A stretch of 64,000 bases of DNA from Anoxybacillus ayderensis (lineage in GTDB: Bacteria > Bacillota > Bacilli > Bacillales > Anoxybacillaceae): contig NZ_JXTG01000004.1 of assembly GCF_000833605.1 (NCBI RefSeq), forward strand, positions 149,367 to 213,366, given 5' to 3'. Below are positions 1 through 8,570 of the stretch, in pieces. The notes under the pieces were generated by a model. That model was not told where the DNA came from and did not search any database. It saw only the letters and a list, made by a program, of their open reading frames with translations. Numbering within the stretch: the first letter of the stretch is position 1; each line of letters opens with the position of its first letter. A program made the translations under genes and the position numbers.

Positions 1-1
1 G

Positions 2-823
2 CTTCTTCCTGTCGGTATTGAGCGAAAACATTTTGAAGTATACGGAACACCGATTATCGGAACGAACGATGAATGGAAAGGAATTATCGTTGTGTTCCAC
101 GATATTACTGAGCTAAAAAAGCTTGAGCAAATGCGAAAAGATTTTGTAGCGAACGTTTCGCACGAACTAAAAACGCCGATTACATCGATTAAAGGTTTTG
201 CGGAAACGTTATTAGATGGGGCAATGCATGATGCTCAAACACTTGAATATTTTTTAACGATTATTTTAAAAGAAAGCGAACGATTGCAACATTTGATTCA
301 AGATTTGCTTGATTTATCAAAAATTGAACAACAAGGATTTACATTAAATATATCGGTTGTTGACTTGTACGACGTATTAAAAGAAGTCATTGTCATGCTT
401 GAAGGGAAAGCGAACGATAAACAAATTGCATTATCATGCACATCGAATGCCCCGATTTGTTATATGTATGGAGATTTACATCGTTTAAAGCAAATTTTTA
501 TTAATTTAATTAATAACGCCATCGCTTATACGCCAGCAGGTGGACGCGTCACCGTTTCCATTGAAAAAGACGATAAACAATTGCATGTTCATGTCAGCGA
601 CACAGGGATTGGCATTGAACAAAAAGAAATTCCGCGCATTTTTGAACGTTTTTATCGTGTAGACAAAGCACGAAGTCGCAATTCAGGGGGGACAGGCCTT
701 GGTTTAGCGATTGTAAAACATTTAGTGGAGGCGCATCACGGAACGATTTCTGTAAAAAGTGAAGTAGGTGTAGGAACGACATTTACTGTTCATTTTCGCG
801 TTGATGCTTGTTTAGATGAATGA
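2..823 (+). CDS. phoR: PhoR-type sensor histidine kinase, C-terminal part
   Basis: This is the 3' part of a membrane sensor kinase; the reading frame is open to the left edge, so the sensor, HAMP and part of the PAS region lie outside the window. Visible parts are a PAS end, a HisKA dimerisation helix with the phosphoacceptor in [10 protein letters not shown] (His at bases 161-163), an N box ([10 protein letters not shown]) and the ATP-lid region DTGIGI...GGTGLGLAI. PhoR phosphorylates PhoP on phosphate limitation. The assignment to PhoR rests on the family signature plus position just upstream of polA, as in Bacillus. Any ATG inside the window, such as base 92, is internal and not the true start. 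Confidence 0.9.
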   Translation, partial: LLPVGIERKHFEVYGTPIIGTNDEWKGIIVVFHDITELKKLEQMRKDFVANVSHELKTPITSIKGFAETLLDGAMHDAQTLEYFLTIILKESERLQHLIQDLLDLSKIEQQGFTLNISVVDLYDVLKEVIVMLEGKANDKQIALSCTSNAPICYMYGDLHRLKQIFINLINNAIAYTPAGGRVTVSIEKDDKQLHVHVSDTGIGIEQKEIPRIFERFYRVDKARSRNSGGTGLGLAIVKHLVEAHHGTISVKSEVGVGTTFTVHFRVDACLDE

Positions 824-927
824 TTTTTTAACGATATATTTACAAACGATTTACCATATATTAAAAAAATACTGGTAACATAACAGATGAAAACCCCTTC
901 ATCCAAGAAGCCGATTGTCTTGGAATA

Positions 928-967
928 GGCGAGGACAACGAATGTTCTCGTCTTTTTTCTTTTTTAG
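928..967 (+). terminator. Rho-independent terminator after phoR
   Basis: Arms at 928-937 and 943-952 pair over 10 bp (with G-T wobbles) around an ACGAA loop, followed by a T-rich run. It separates the pho operon from polA. Confidence 0.8.
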
Positions 968-1018
968 CGGGTATCGTGGTAAAATAAGCGTAAGTGAATA
1001 AAGAGGAGGGTTTTCGGT

Positions 1019-3646
1019 TTGGCAAATAAATTAGTATTGATCGACGGCAATAGCATCGCTTACCGCGCTTTTTTTGCTCTGCCGCTCTTACATAACGATA
1101 AAGGGATTCATACAAATGCGATTTACGGTTTTACGATGATGTTAATGAAGCTCATTGAAGAAGAAAAACCGACGCATATGCTCGTTGCGTTTGACGCAGG
1201 GAAAACGACATTTCGTCATGAAGTGTATACAGAATATAAAGGTGGGAGACAAAAGACGCCACCAGAACTATCAGAACAGTTTCCATTTTTACGTGAGTTG
1301 CTTGATGCATATAACATCCGCACATATGAACTTGAAAATTACGAAGCGGATGATATTATTGGGACGCTTGCGACAAAAGCGGAAAAAGAAGGATTTCACG
1401 TTGTGATTATTTCAGGAGATCGGGATTTAACTCAATTAGCGTCTGACCGTATTCATGTGCATGTGACGAAAAAAGGAATAACAGATATGGAACGATATAC
1501 GCCAGAGCATGTGCTTGAAAAGTACGGATTAACGCCCGCACAAATTGTTGATTTAAAAGGGTTAATGGGGGATGCATCAGATAATATCCCGGGTGTTCCG
1601 GGAGTCGGAGAAAAGACAGCGTTAAAGTTGTTAAAGGAGTACGGAACAGTTGAACACGTACTAGCATCACTTGAACATATTTCAGGAAAAAAACTAAAAG
1701 AGAATTTACAAACGTATCGTGAACAAGCGCTACTAAGTAAGCAGTTAGCGACCATTCATCGCGACGTTCCGCTCACACTATCGCTCGATGAATTAGCATG
1801 GCAGTCATATGATGTCGAACGACTGGCAGCATTGTTTCAAGAGCTAGGTTTTACGTCGCTCATGGATAAAATTGGACATTCTTCACATGAACAACGATCG
1901 TTAACGAACATCTCTTTCGTAACGGTACAAACGATTGACGAGCACATGTTGACGGAAGATAGCGCCCTTGTTGTCGAAGTGCTTGATGAAAATTATCATC
2001 AAGCACCGATTCTCGGATTTGCACTTGTGAATGAGCGAGGACATTTTTTTATCCCGACAGACGTTGCTTTTGCATCTTCTGTATTTCGAGCATGGCTTGA
2101 GAATGAGCAATGTAAAAAAAGTGTGTTTGACGCGAAACGAGCAATTGTTGCGCTAAAGTGGCACGGCATTGAATTAAAAGGAATCGATTTTGATTTATTA
2201 TTAGCGGCATACTTGCTCAATCCGACAGATGCAAACGGGGATATCGCAGCTGTTGCAAAAACGAAGCAATATACAGACGTACAAAGCGATGAAGAGGTGT
2301 ACGGAAAAGGGGCAAAACAGACGGTTCCGCCGACAAATGTATTAGCTGAACATCTCGTACGAAAGGCAAAAGCGATTGCTTCTCTAAAAGAAACATATAT
2401 TCATGAACTAAAACAAAATGAACAATTTGAATTGCTTATTCACTTAGAGTTACCACTTACGTTCATTTTGGCGCAAATGGAGTTTTACGGTGTAAAGGTG
2501 GATGTGAATTGCTTACAAAACATGGGGAGAGAGTTCACCGCTCAGCTCCAACAAATTGAGCAACGCATTTATGAATTAGCAGGAACAACGTTTAACATTA
2601 ATTCCCCAAAACAACTTGGAACGATTTTGTTTGAGAAATTACAGTTGCCGATTGTGAAAAAAACGAAAACAGGTTATTCCACATCGGCGGATGTTTTAGA
2701 AAAATTAGCGCCATACCATGAAATCATTGAGCAAATTTTACATTATCGTCAACTCGGAAAATTACAATCGACGTATGTAGAAGGATTAATGAAAGTAGTG
2801 CGCCAAGATACAGGAAAAGTGCATACCATTTTCCAACAAGCATTGACGCAAACAGGGCGCTTAAGTTCAACGGAGCCTAATTTACAAAACATTCCGATTC
2901 GCATTGAAGAAGGAAGAAAAATTCGTCAAGCGTTCGTCCCATCTTTTGATGACTGGGTCATTTTTGCGGCTGACTATTCGCAAATTGAGTTGCGCGTGTT
3001 AGCCCATATTGCCAATGACGAAAATTTAATTGCCGCATTTCATCATGATCTCGACATTCATACGAAAACGGCGATGGACATTTTTCATGTAAAGGAAGAA
3101 GAAGTGACCGCACATATGCGCCGGCAAGCGAAGGCGGTCAATTTTGGTATCGTTTACGGAATTAGCGACTACGGATTGTCGCAAAACTTAGGCATTACAC
3201 GCAAAGAAGCAGCGGAATTTATTGAGCGATATTTTCAAAGCTATCCAGGTGTCAAACGATATATGGAAGAAATTGTACAAGATGCAAAACAAAAAGGATA
3301 TGTCACGACGTTGCTCCACCGTCGTCGCTATTTACCGGATATTACAAGCAGCAACTTTAATATGCGTAGCTTTGCTGAGCGAACAGCGATGAACACACCA
3401 ATTCAAGGAAGCGCTGCCGATATTATTAAAAAAGCGATGATTGATTTAGCGACACGTTTACATGAAGAACGGTTACAAGCGCGTCTATTATTGCAAGTAC
3501 ATGACGAACTGATTTTAGAGGCCCCAAAAGAGGAAATTGATTTGTTGAAAAAAATTGTCCCAGATGTGATGGAAAATGCAGTGTCATTACGTGTTCCATT
3601 AAAGGTCGATTACCACTTTGGACCGACGTGGTATGATGCGAAGTAA
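1019..3646 (+). CDS. polA: DNA polymerase I
   Basis: Family A DNA polymerase for Okazaki-fragment maturation and repair, 875 residues, normal for the family. The N-terminal ~290 residues are the 5' nuclease domain (LIDGNSIAYRAFFA, AFDAGKTTFRHE, GDRDLTQLA, GDASDNIPGVPGVGEKTA). The middle domain lacks the DEDD acidic residues of an active 3'-5' exonuclease, as in Geobacillus Pol I. The polymerase domain has motif A (DYSQIELR), the O helix (RRQAKAVNFGIVYG) and motif C (QVHDELILE). Start is TTG with GAGGAGGG at 1003-1010, 8 bases upstream. mutM follows after 17 bases, so the two are probably cotranscribed. Confidence 0.98.
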   Translation: MANKLVLIDGNSIAYRAFFALPLLHNDKGIHTNAIYGFTMMLMKLIEEEKPTHMLVAFDAGKTTFRHEVYTEYKGGRQKTPPELSEQFPFLRELLDAYNIRTYELENYEADDIIGTLATKAEKEGFHVVIISGDRDLTQLASDRIHVHVTKKGITDMERYTPEHVLEKYGLTPAQIVDLKGLMGDASDNIPGVPGVGEKTALKLLKEYGTVEHVLASLEHISGKKLKENLQTYREQALLSKQLATIHRDVPLTLSLDELAWQSYDVERLAALFQELGFTSLMDKIGHSSHEQRSLTNISFVTVQTIDEHMLTEDSALVVEVLDENYHQAPILGFALVNERGHFFIPTDVAFASSVFRAWLENEQCKKSVFDAKRAIVALKWHGIELKGIDFDLLLAAYLLNPTDANGDIAAVAKTKQYTDVQSDEEVYGKGAKQTVPPTNVLAEHLVRKAKAIASLKETYIHELKQNEQFELLIHLELPLTFILAQMEFYGVKVDVNCLQNMGREFTAQLQQIEQRIYELAGTTFNINSPKQLGTILFEKLQLPIVKKTKTGYSTSADVLEKLAPYHEIIEQILHYRQLGKLQSTYVEGLMKVVRQDTGKVHTIFQQALTQTGRLSSTEPNLQNIPIRIEEGRKIRQAFVPSFDDWVIFAADYSQIELRVLAHIANDENLIAAFHHDLDIHTKTAMDIFHVKEEEVTAHMRRQAKAVNFGIVYGISDYGLSQNLGITRKEAAEFIERYFQSYPGVKRYMEEIVQDAKQKGYVTTLLHRRRYLPDITSSNFNMRSFAERTAMNTPIQGSAADIIKKAMIDLATRLHEERLQARLLLQVHDELILEAPKEEIDLLKKIVPDVMENAVSLRVPLKVDYHFGPTWYDAK

Positions 3647-3663
3647 GGAAAGGATGAACAAAC

Positions 3664-4479
3664 ATGCCAGAACTCCCTGAAGTGGAAACGGTGCGGCGCA
3701 CGCTTCTTCCGCTTGTTGTTGGCAAAACGATTGAACGTGTAAAAGTACATTGGGAAAAGATCGTCCAACATCCTGACGTAGAAACATTTTGCGATCGATT
3801 AAAAGGACAGACGATTTACGATATTGAGCGACGGGGGAAATTTTTAATTTTTCAATTGGATGATGTCGTTCTTGTGTCCCATTTGCGTATGGAAGGACGC
3901 TACATATACGAAAAAGAAAATGCTCCATTTGATCGACATACGCATATCTTTTTTACATTTACAGATCGTACAGAACTTCGTTATCGCGATGTGCGTAAAT
4001 TTGGGACAATGCATTTGTGCGATAAAGGGGAAAACATTCCTCCTTTATTGCACATCGGCATCGAGCCACTTGATGAGCAGTTTACTGTTTCATGGCTTAC
4101 CGATCAGCTTCAACGAACAAAACGAAAAATAAAAGCGGTATTGCTTGATCAAACGATTGTTGCTGGGTTAGGGAATATTTATGTCGATGAAGTGCTATTT
4201 CGTTCGTCCATTCACCCAGAACGCCTCGCAGCTACGTTAACGGCGCAGGAGGTAGAAGCGTTACATGAAGCGATCGTTGAAACGATACGAGAAGCGATTG
4301 AAAAAGGGGGAAGTACGGTTCGAACGTACGTCAATACGCAAGGGAAAATCGGAACATTTCAGACGCAATTGTACGTATATGGTCGCGTAAACAAGCCGTG
4401 CCGTCGATGTGGAGAGCCCATTGTCAAAACAACGGTTGCGAATCGCGGTACGCATTATTGTAAACATTGTCAAACATAG
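3664..4479 (+). CDS. mutM: Formamidopyrimidine-DNA glycosylase
   Basis: Base-excision repair glycosylase/AP lyase that removes 8-oxoguanine and FapyG. It begins MPELPEVETV, giving the catalytic Pro1 after Met removal and Glu2. The H2TH region contains GLGNIYVDEVLF, and the C-terminus holds a four-cysteine zinc finger (CRRC...CKHC). At 271 residues it is full length. GGAAAGGA precedes the ATG. It lies directly behind polA, which is the usual Bacillus repair gene order. Confidence 0.97.
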   Translation: MPELPEVETVRRTLLPLVVGKTIERVKVHWEKIVQHPDVETFCDRLKGQTIYDIERRGKFLIFQLDDVVLVSHLRMEGRYIYEKENAPFDRHTHIFFTFTDRTELRYRDVRKFGTMHLCDKGENIPPLLHIGIEPLDEQFTVSWLTDQLQRTKRKIKAVLLDQTIVAGLGNIYVDEVLFRSSIHPERLAATLTAQEVEALHEAIVETIREAIEKGGSTVRTYVNTQGKIGTFQTQLYVYGRVNKPCRRCGEPIVKTTVANRGTHYCKHCQT

Positions 4480-4546
4480 TGTAAGAACATTGCCTAGGCC
4501 TCTTCCATATACTATGGTAGTTTTTCAAAGGAAGGGGCGGGCGCTG

Positions 4547-5170
4547 ATGATCACATGGTCTTTATTTTTACTTGCTTTAGCTGTTAGCATCGACGGTTTG
4601 ACTGTCGGGATTACGTATGGCATGCGGAATGTGCATATTCCGCTTCGGTCATTGCTCATTATTTCGCTGTTTTCGTGCATGACTTTTTTAGTAGCGATGG
4701 GCATTGGACGCATCATATATGCGTTTTTTTCCTCAACTGTTGCGAACGCAATGGGTGGAAGTATATTGATCGTATTAGGGCTATGGATGCTCATTCAATT
4801 TATCCTTAAACGAGACGACAATGAAGAAAAGTTTCTCATGAATGTAGAAATTCGTTCGCTCGGTATTGTTATTCAAATTTTACGCAAGCCGACGATGGCT
4901 GATTTTGACCGATCAGGTACGATTACAGGGATGGAAGCTGTATTTTTAGGTGTTGCGTTGTCTCTTGATGCGTTTGGAGCAGGAGTGAGCGCAGCGCTTT
5001 TAAATTATTCTGTAACGTTTACGACATTTCTCGTTTGTTTGCTTAGCTTTAGCTTTTTATTTAGCGGTTTAAAAATTGGTAAGTCGTTTAGGACATATGA
5101 CTGGCTACAAAAATATTCGTTTTTGCCTGGAATTATGCTCATTGTGCTTGGTATTTTTAAAATGAGATAG
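4547..5170 (+). CDS. ytaF: Sporulation membrane protein YtaF (MntP-like fold)
   Basis: Integral membrane protein of 207 residues with about six hydrophobic helices. The repeated halves SIDGLTVGITYGM and SLDAFGAGVSAAL resemble the duplicated motif of the MntP/YtaF family. YtaF is known as a forespore/sporulation membrane protein; its transport substrate is not established. The start is the ATG at 4547 with AAAGGAAGGGG just upstream. A longer frame opening at 4409 runs through the end of mutM and lacks a ribosome site there. coaE follows after 12 bases. Confidence 0.9.
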   Translation: MITWSLFLLALAVSIDGLTVGITYGMRNVHIPLRSLLIISLFSCMTFLVAMGIGRIIYAFFSSTVANAMGGSILIVLGLWMLIQFILKRDDNEEKFLMNVEIRSLGIVIQILRKPTMADFDRSGTITGMEAVFLGVALSLDAFGAGVSAALLNYSVTFTTFLVCLLSFSFLFSGLKIGKSFRTYDWLQKYSFLPGIMLIVLGIFKMR

Positions 5171-5182
5171 GGGGGATAGTAA

Positions 5183-5785
5183 GTGTTAACGATCGGTTTA
5201 ACAGGGGGGATTGCGAGCGGAAAAAGCACGGTCGCGGCGATGTTTCGCGACTTACATATTCCTGTTATTGATGCAGATGAAATCGCTCATCGTGTCACAG
5301 CAATCAATGGTGAAGCGTATAAACCTATTGTTGAAGTGTTCGGCCGCGACATTTTGGAAGCAAACGGAGCGATTGATCGCCGCAAACTCGGTACGATCGT
5401 GTTTGATGATGAACAAAAGCGAAAACAGTTAAATGCCATCGTTCATCCGCTTGTGCGCAAACATATGCTACAACAAAAAGAACAATATGCGAAACAAAAG
5501 GAAAAGGCAGTTGTTCTCGATATTCCTCTTTTATTTGAAAGCAAATTAGAGCATCTTGTTGATCGCATTCTCGTTGTATATGTCGATGAACAAACTCAGC
5601 TTCATCGTCTTTGTGAGCGCAATGGCTTTTCGGTTGAAGAAGCACGGGCTCGCATGAAAGCACAAATGCCGCTTGAAGAGAAAAGAAAGAAAGCCGATGC
5701 AGTGATCGATAATAACGGAACGATAGAAGAAACGAAACGACAATTACATGCATGTTTAGTACGTTGGGGTGTTCTTGGAAAATAG
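5183..5785 (+). CDS. coaE: Dephospho-CoA kinase
   Basis: Catalyses the last step of CoA synthesis, ATP-dependent phosphorylation of dephospho-CoA, in the cytoplasm. The N-terminal P-loop GLTGGIASGKST is clear, with the family segments DADEIAHRV, HPLVR and VLDIPLLFE. It has 200 residues, the usual size. The start is GTG behind AGGGGGGAT. The stop codon lies inside the following terminator stem. Confidence 0.97.
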   Translation: MLTIGLTGGIASGKSTVAAMFRDLHIPVIDADEIAHRVTAINGEAYKPIVEVFGRDILEANGAIDRRKLGTIVFDDEQKRKQLNAIVHPLVRKHMLQQKEQYAKQKEKAVVLDIPLLFESKLEHLVDRILVVYVDEQTQLHRLCERNGFSVEEARARMKAQMPLEEKRKKADAVIDNNGTIEETKRQLHACLVRWGVLGK

Positions 5786-5808
5786 GACGCCCTTTTTTTA
5801 TTTTTTTA
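5767..5808 (+). terminator. Rho-independent terminator overlapping the coaE stop
   Basis: A 9-bp stem is formed by 5767-5775 (GGGTGTTCT) and 5784-5792 (AGGACGCCC), followed by T7 and a second T8 tract. The coaE stop codon is within the loop and descending arm. Confidence 0.85.
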
Positions 5809-5826
5809 TAGCATAAACAAACTAAA

Positions 5827-5871
5827 AGTGTTATACTATTTTTGTAGATAACGAACAAATAGTATAACATA
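5827..5871. promoter_or_regulatory. Candidate CcpN operator pair upstream of gapB
   Basis: A perfect 12-bp inverted repeat has arms at 5830-5841 and 5857-5868. Each arm carries the published CcpN motif TRTGHYATAYW in opposite directions: AGTGTTATACT at 5827-5837 (10 of 11 positions) and, on the minus strand, TATGTTATACT at 5861-5871 (11 of 11). CcpN represses gapB and pckA during glycolytic growth in B. subtilis. The site is 22-66 bases ahead of the gapB start, so a repressor role is inferred. Confidence 0.65.
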
Positions 5872-5892
5872 TATATTGAAAGGAGCTATATA

Positions 5893-6921
5893 ATGAAAGC
5901 GAGAGTAGCGATTAACGGATTCGGACGCATTGGACGGATGGTGTTCCGAAAAGCGATAATTGAACAAGATTTTGATATTGTAGCGATTAATGCGAGCTAT
6001 CCGCCTGAAACGTTAGCTCATTTAATAAAATATGATTCAAACCATGGCAAATTTGAAGGGGAAGTCATTCCGGTTGAAGATGGACTTATTGTGAATGGGA
6101 AAAAAGTACAGTTGCTCAATTCCCGCGATCCACGCCTACTGCCATGGGGAGAGCTTCAAATCGATATTGTCATTGAGGCGACAGGAAAGTTTAATGCAAA
6201 AGAGAAAGCAATGATGCACATCGAAGCAGGGGCGAAACGCGTCATTTTAACAGCGCCAGGAAAAGATGAAGATGTAACAATTGTCATCGGTGTAAATGAA
6301 CATATGCTTTCTCCAGAACATATCATTATTTCAAATGCTTCATGCACAACAAATTGTTTAGCTCCGGTTGTAAAAGTGCTTGATGAAGCATTCGGCATTG
6401 AAAATGGGTTGATGACAACTGTGCATGCATATACAAACGATCAAAAAAATATTGATAATCCGCATAAAGATTTACGCCGTGCCCGTTCGTGTGCACAATC
6501 GATCATTCCAACAACGACAGGTGCAGCGAAAGCGTTGGCGCTCGTATTGCCACATTTAAAAGGAAAAATGCACGGCATGGCATTGCGCGTTCCAACGCCA
6601 AATGTTTCGCTTGTTGATGTCGTTGTCGATGTAAAAAAAGATGTAACGGTCGATGAAGTAAACGAAGCATTTATGCAAGCAGCACGTGGATCGTTAAAAG
6701 GCATTTTAGACGTGACGATGGAACCGCTCGTATCGATTGATTTTAATACGAATCCGCACTCTGCTATTGTCGATGGATTATCAACGATGGTAATCGAAAA
6801 TCGGAAAGTAAAAGTATTAGCATGGTATGATAATGAATGGGGTTATTCGTGCCGGGTTGTTGATTTAACAAAGCTTGTTGCAAAACAGTTGTCAAAAAAC
6901 GAAGCGGTTGCGATGTCATAA
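5893..6921 (+). CDS. gapB: Glyceraldehyde-3-phosphate dehydrogenase, gluconeogenic type
   Basis: 342-residue GAPDH: N-terminal Rossmann motif INGFGRIGRMVFRKA, catalytic Cys in SNASCTTNCLAP, and C-terminal WYDNEWGYSCRVVDL. The segment INASYPPETLAHLIKYDS and the location before speD match Bacillus GapB, the NADP-preferring enzyme used for gluconeogenesis. It starts at ATG behind AAAGGAGC. The upstream CcpN-like operators fit glucose repression. GapB was chosen over GapA from context and the N-terminal segment; coenzyme preference cannot be proven by eye. Confidence 0.93.
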   Translation: MKARVAINGFGRIGRMVFRKAIIEQDFDIVAINASYPPETLAHLIKYDSNHGKFEGEVIPVEDGLIVNGKKVQLLNSRDPRLLPWGELQIDIVIEATGKFNAKEKAMMHIEAGAKRVILTAPGKDEDVTIVIGVNEHMLSPEHIIISNASCTTNCLAPVVKVLDEAFGIENGLMTTVHAYTNDQKNIDNPHKDLRRARSCAQSIIPTTTGAAKALALVLPHLKGKMHGMALRVPTPNVSLVDVVVDVKKDVTVDEVNEAFMQAARGSLKGILDVTMEPLVSIDFNTNPHSAIVDGLSTMVIENRKVKVLAWYDNEWGYSCRVVDLTKLVAKQLSKNEAVAMS

Positions 6922-6947
6922 CGCTGGCATTCCAGCGTTATTTTTTA
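6920..6947 (+). terminator. Rho-independent terminator after gapB
   Basis: AACGCTGG at 6920-6927 pairs with CCAGCGTT at 6932-6939 around a CATT loop, followed by A and T6. Confidence 0.92.
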
Positions 6948-6978
6948 TGCCTAATTTCATAAAAAACAAAAAACAATA

Positions 6979-7007
6979 TTGAAAAAAAGATATAAACGAA
7001 GTATACT
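6979..7007 (+). promoter_or_regulatory. Sigma-A promoter of speD
   Basis: TTGAAA at 6979-6984 and TATACT at 7002-7007 are 17 bases apart. Transcription would begin near 7013, leaving an untranslated leader of about 150 bases before speD. Confidence 0.8.
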
Positions 7008-7013
7008 ATTTTT

Positions 7014-7162
7014 CGTGAACTTCTTGAACGCATGGTAATGTGACTACTTAAAGGGTTAGGACCTCTTTGGACTAACTTTCCCCCGTGGTAGTTATACATT
7101 CCAGAAAGCAAAAGAAATTCATCGTTTATTTTTTTCAAAATTTATTAAAGGGGGATACGATC
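7014..7162 (+). promoter_or_regulatory. Long, probably structured leader of speD
   Basis: The transcript leader contains a small hairpin, GTTAG 7055-7059 with CTAAC 7072-7076, nested inside ACTAC 7043-7047 with GTAGT 7088-7092. The stretch between them is richer in G and C than the A-rich flanks, and no small ORF with a ribosome site is obvious. I do not recognise it as a named riboswitch. A regulatory leader sensing polyamine or SAM status is only inferred from position and structure. Confidence 0.4.
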
Positions 7163-7537
7163 ATGGATACAATGGGTCGTCACGTTATCTCAGAACTTTG
7201 GGGATGCGATTTTGATAAGTTGAATGACATCGAGTTTATTGAAAAAACATTTGTTGATGCAGCGTTAAAGTCAGGTGCGGAAATTCGTGAAGTTGCATTT
7301 CATAAATTTGCACCACAAGGCGTTAGCGGCGTTGTGATCATTTCTGAATCACATTTAACGATTCACAGTTTTCCTGAACACGGATATGCGAGTATTGATG
7401 TGTACACATGTGGACATTTAGATCCAACGATTGCTGCTGACTATATTGCAGAAGCGTTAGGTGCGCAAACACGTGAAACAATTGAATTACCTCGTGGCAT
7501 GGGTCCGATTGAAATTAAACAAGCAAAAGCTTTATAA
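7163..7537 (+). CDS. speD: S-adenosylmethionine decarboxylase proenzyme
   Basis: Makes decarboxylated SAM, the aminopropyl donor for spermidine synthesis. The 124-residue proenzyme self-cleaves at Glu62-Ser63 in [15 protein letters not shown], turning Ser63 into the pyruvoyl cofactor; His68 and the Cys of YTCG are also present. This is the short class 1b form of Bacillus. The start is ATG 7163 behind AAAGGGGGA; the frame is open from 7085 but those codons lie in the leader and have no ribosome site. Confidence 0.97.
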   Translation: MDTMGRHVISELWGCDFDKLNDIEFIEKTFVDAALKSGAEIREVAFHKFAPQGVSGVVIISESHLTIHSFPEHGYASIDVYTCGHLDPTIAADYIAEALGAQTRETIELPRGMGPIEIKQAKAL

Positions 7538-7552
7538 TAAAGTGTAAGAGGA

Positions 7553-7583
7553 AAAGAGGTGTAGATTCTGCACCTCTTTTTTA
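7553..7583 (+). terminator. Rho-independent terminator after speD
   Basis: GAGGTGTA at 7556-7563 pairs with TGCACCTC at 7569-7576 (one wobble) around a short loop, followed by T6. Confidence 0.9.
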
Positions 7584-7612
7584 TCATTCGTTGAAAAGTG
7601 AGGCGACGACAG

Positions 7613-8005
7613 GTGAAATGGAAATACGTATTAACGAATCATAATGAAACATCGGAACGTCATCCGGATGAGCAGTTGAAAAGCCGTTATTATAAAACGA
7701 CGCAAGCGGCTGCATTAAAAGAAGTGAAACAATTGTTCGAGCAAATGGACGGCTATCATATTGTGGCAATCTCAGAAGAAAGAGGAGAAATGAGCGTATC
7801 GCTTACGAAAGGAAAAAAAGCATTTATCGTCGTCACAGTCATTTCTGTTCGACCGTTCGAAACAGCTATTGATTTTTCTGTGACGACAGAAACAAAGTGG
7901 TTGCCAATCGACTTTGGATTTAGCCGTCAACTTATTATTCGTTTATATGATCAATTAGCTAAACGATTAACATACATCGGATCGGGAATATATAGTGAGA
8001 AGTAG
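7613..8005 (+). CDS. Conserved hypothetical protein
   Basis: Small soluble protein of 130 residues with no signal peptide, membrane segment or motif I recognise. It is basic and mixed alpha/beta in character (VKWKYVLTNHNETSERH at the start, FIVVTVISVRPFETAIDF mid-way). The preferred start is GTG 7613 with GTGAGG 9-14 bases upstream; GTG 7598 is an alternative. It lies between speD and nrdR, just behind the speD terminator. No function is proposed. Confidence 0.6.
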   Translation: MKWKYVLTNHNETSERHPDEQLKSRYYKTTQAAALKEVKQLFEQMDGYHIVAISEERGEMSVSLTKGKKAFIVVTVISVRPFETAIDFSVTTETKWLPIDFGFSRQLIIRLYDQLAKRLTYIGSGIYSEK

Positions 8006-8034
8006 TTGTGCATGCGCCTTTTTTTGTCTACTAT
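8006..8034 (+). promoter_or_regulatory. Possible promoter of nrdR
   Basis: TTGTGC at 8006-8011 and TACTAT at 8029-8034 have a 17-base spacer; the -35 box overlaps the end of the preceding gene. The hexamers are only moderate matches. Confidence 0.4.
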
Positions 8035-8066
8035 AAGGGTAAGATTACTGTCAGGAGTTGATACAT

Positions 8067-8537
8067 ATGAAATGCCCATCGTGTCACCATCATGGGACGC
8101 GGGTACTTGATTCGCGTCCAGTTGATGAAGGGCGTTCCATTCGCCGTCGGCGCGAATGTGAACGTTGCCATTTTCGTTTTACAACGTTTGAGAAAGTCGA
8201 AGAAACACCGTTAATTGTCGTGAAAAAAGAAGGAACGAGAGAAGAATTTAGTCGTGAAAAAATATTGCGCGGGCTGATTAAAGCATGTGAGAAGCGGCCG
8301 GTTGCCCTTGAACAATTAGAGCAAGTGACGCAGCAAATTGAGCGAGAATTGCGTAATAGCGGCATAAATGAAGTAAAAAGTGAAACGATCGGCGAAATGG
8401 TAATGGAAAGATTATCAAAAATTGATGAAGTCGCTTACGTTCGTTTTGCCTCTGTATATCGACAGTTTAAAGATTTAAACGTCTTTATTGAAGAATTAAA
8501 AGAGCTCATTAAAAAAGAACAAGGAGAAAGGGCATAA
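8067..8537 (+). CDS. nrdR: Transcriptional repressor NrdR
   Basis: Repressor of ribonucleotide reductase genes that senses dATP/ATP. The N-terminus is a zinc ribbon (CPSC...CERC), followed by an ATP-cone domain ([20 protein letters not shown]). Length is 156 residues, as expected. ATG 8067 was chosen because AGGAG lies at 8053-8057; a TTG at 8058 in the same frame overlaps that ribosome site. dnaB follows closely. Confidence 0.96.
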   Translation: MKCPSCHHHGTRVLDSRPVDEGRSIRRRRECERCHFRFTTFEKVEETPLIVVKKEGTREEFSREKILRGLIKACEKRPVALEQLEQVTQQIERELRNSGINEVKSETIGEMVMERLSKIDEVAYVRFASVYRQFKDLNVFIEELKELIKKEQGERA

Positions 8538-8570
8538 TGTGCTCTTTTTCATATGAAGAAGGTCGATAAG

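Noticed and set aside
4409..4546. Longer ytaF overlapping mutM
   Set aside because: The extra codons overlap the mutM zinc finger and read as unlikely protein; a good ribosome site precedes 4547.
5325..5870. Minus-strand frame of 181 codons over coaE
   Set aside because: Overlaps coaE and its terminator; the translated product has no recognisable features.
7085..7162. Longer speD with 26 extra residues
   Set aside because: No ribosome site at 7085; the proper site and the family N-terminus are at 7163.
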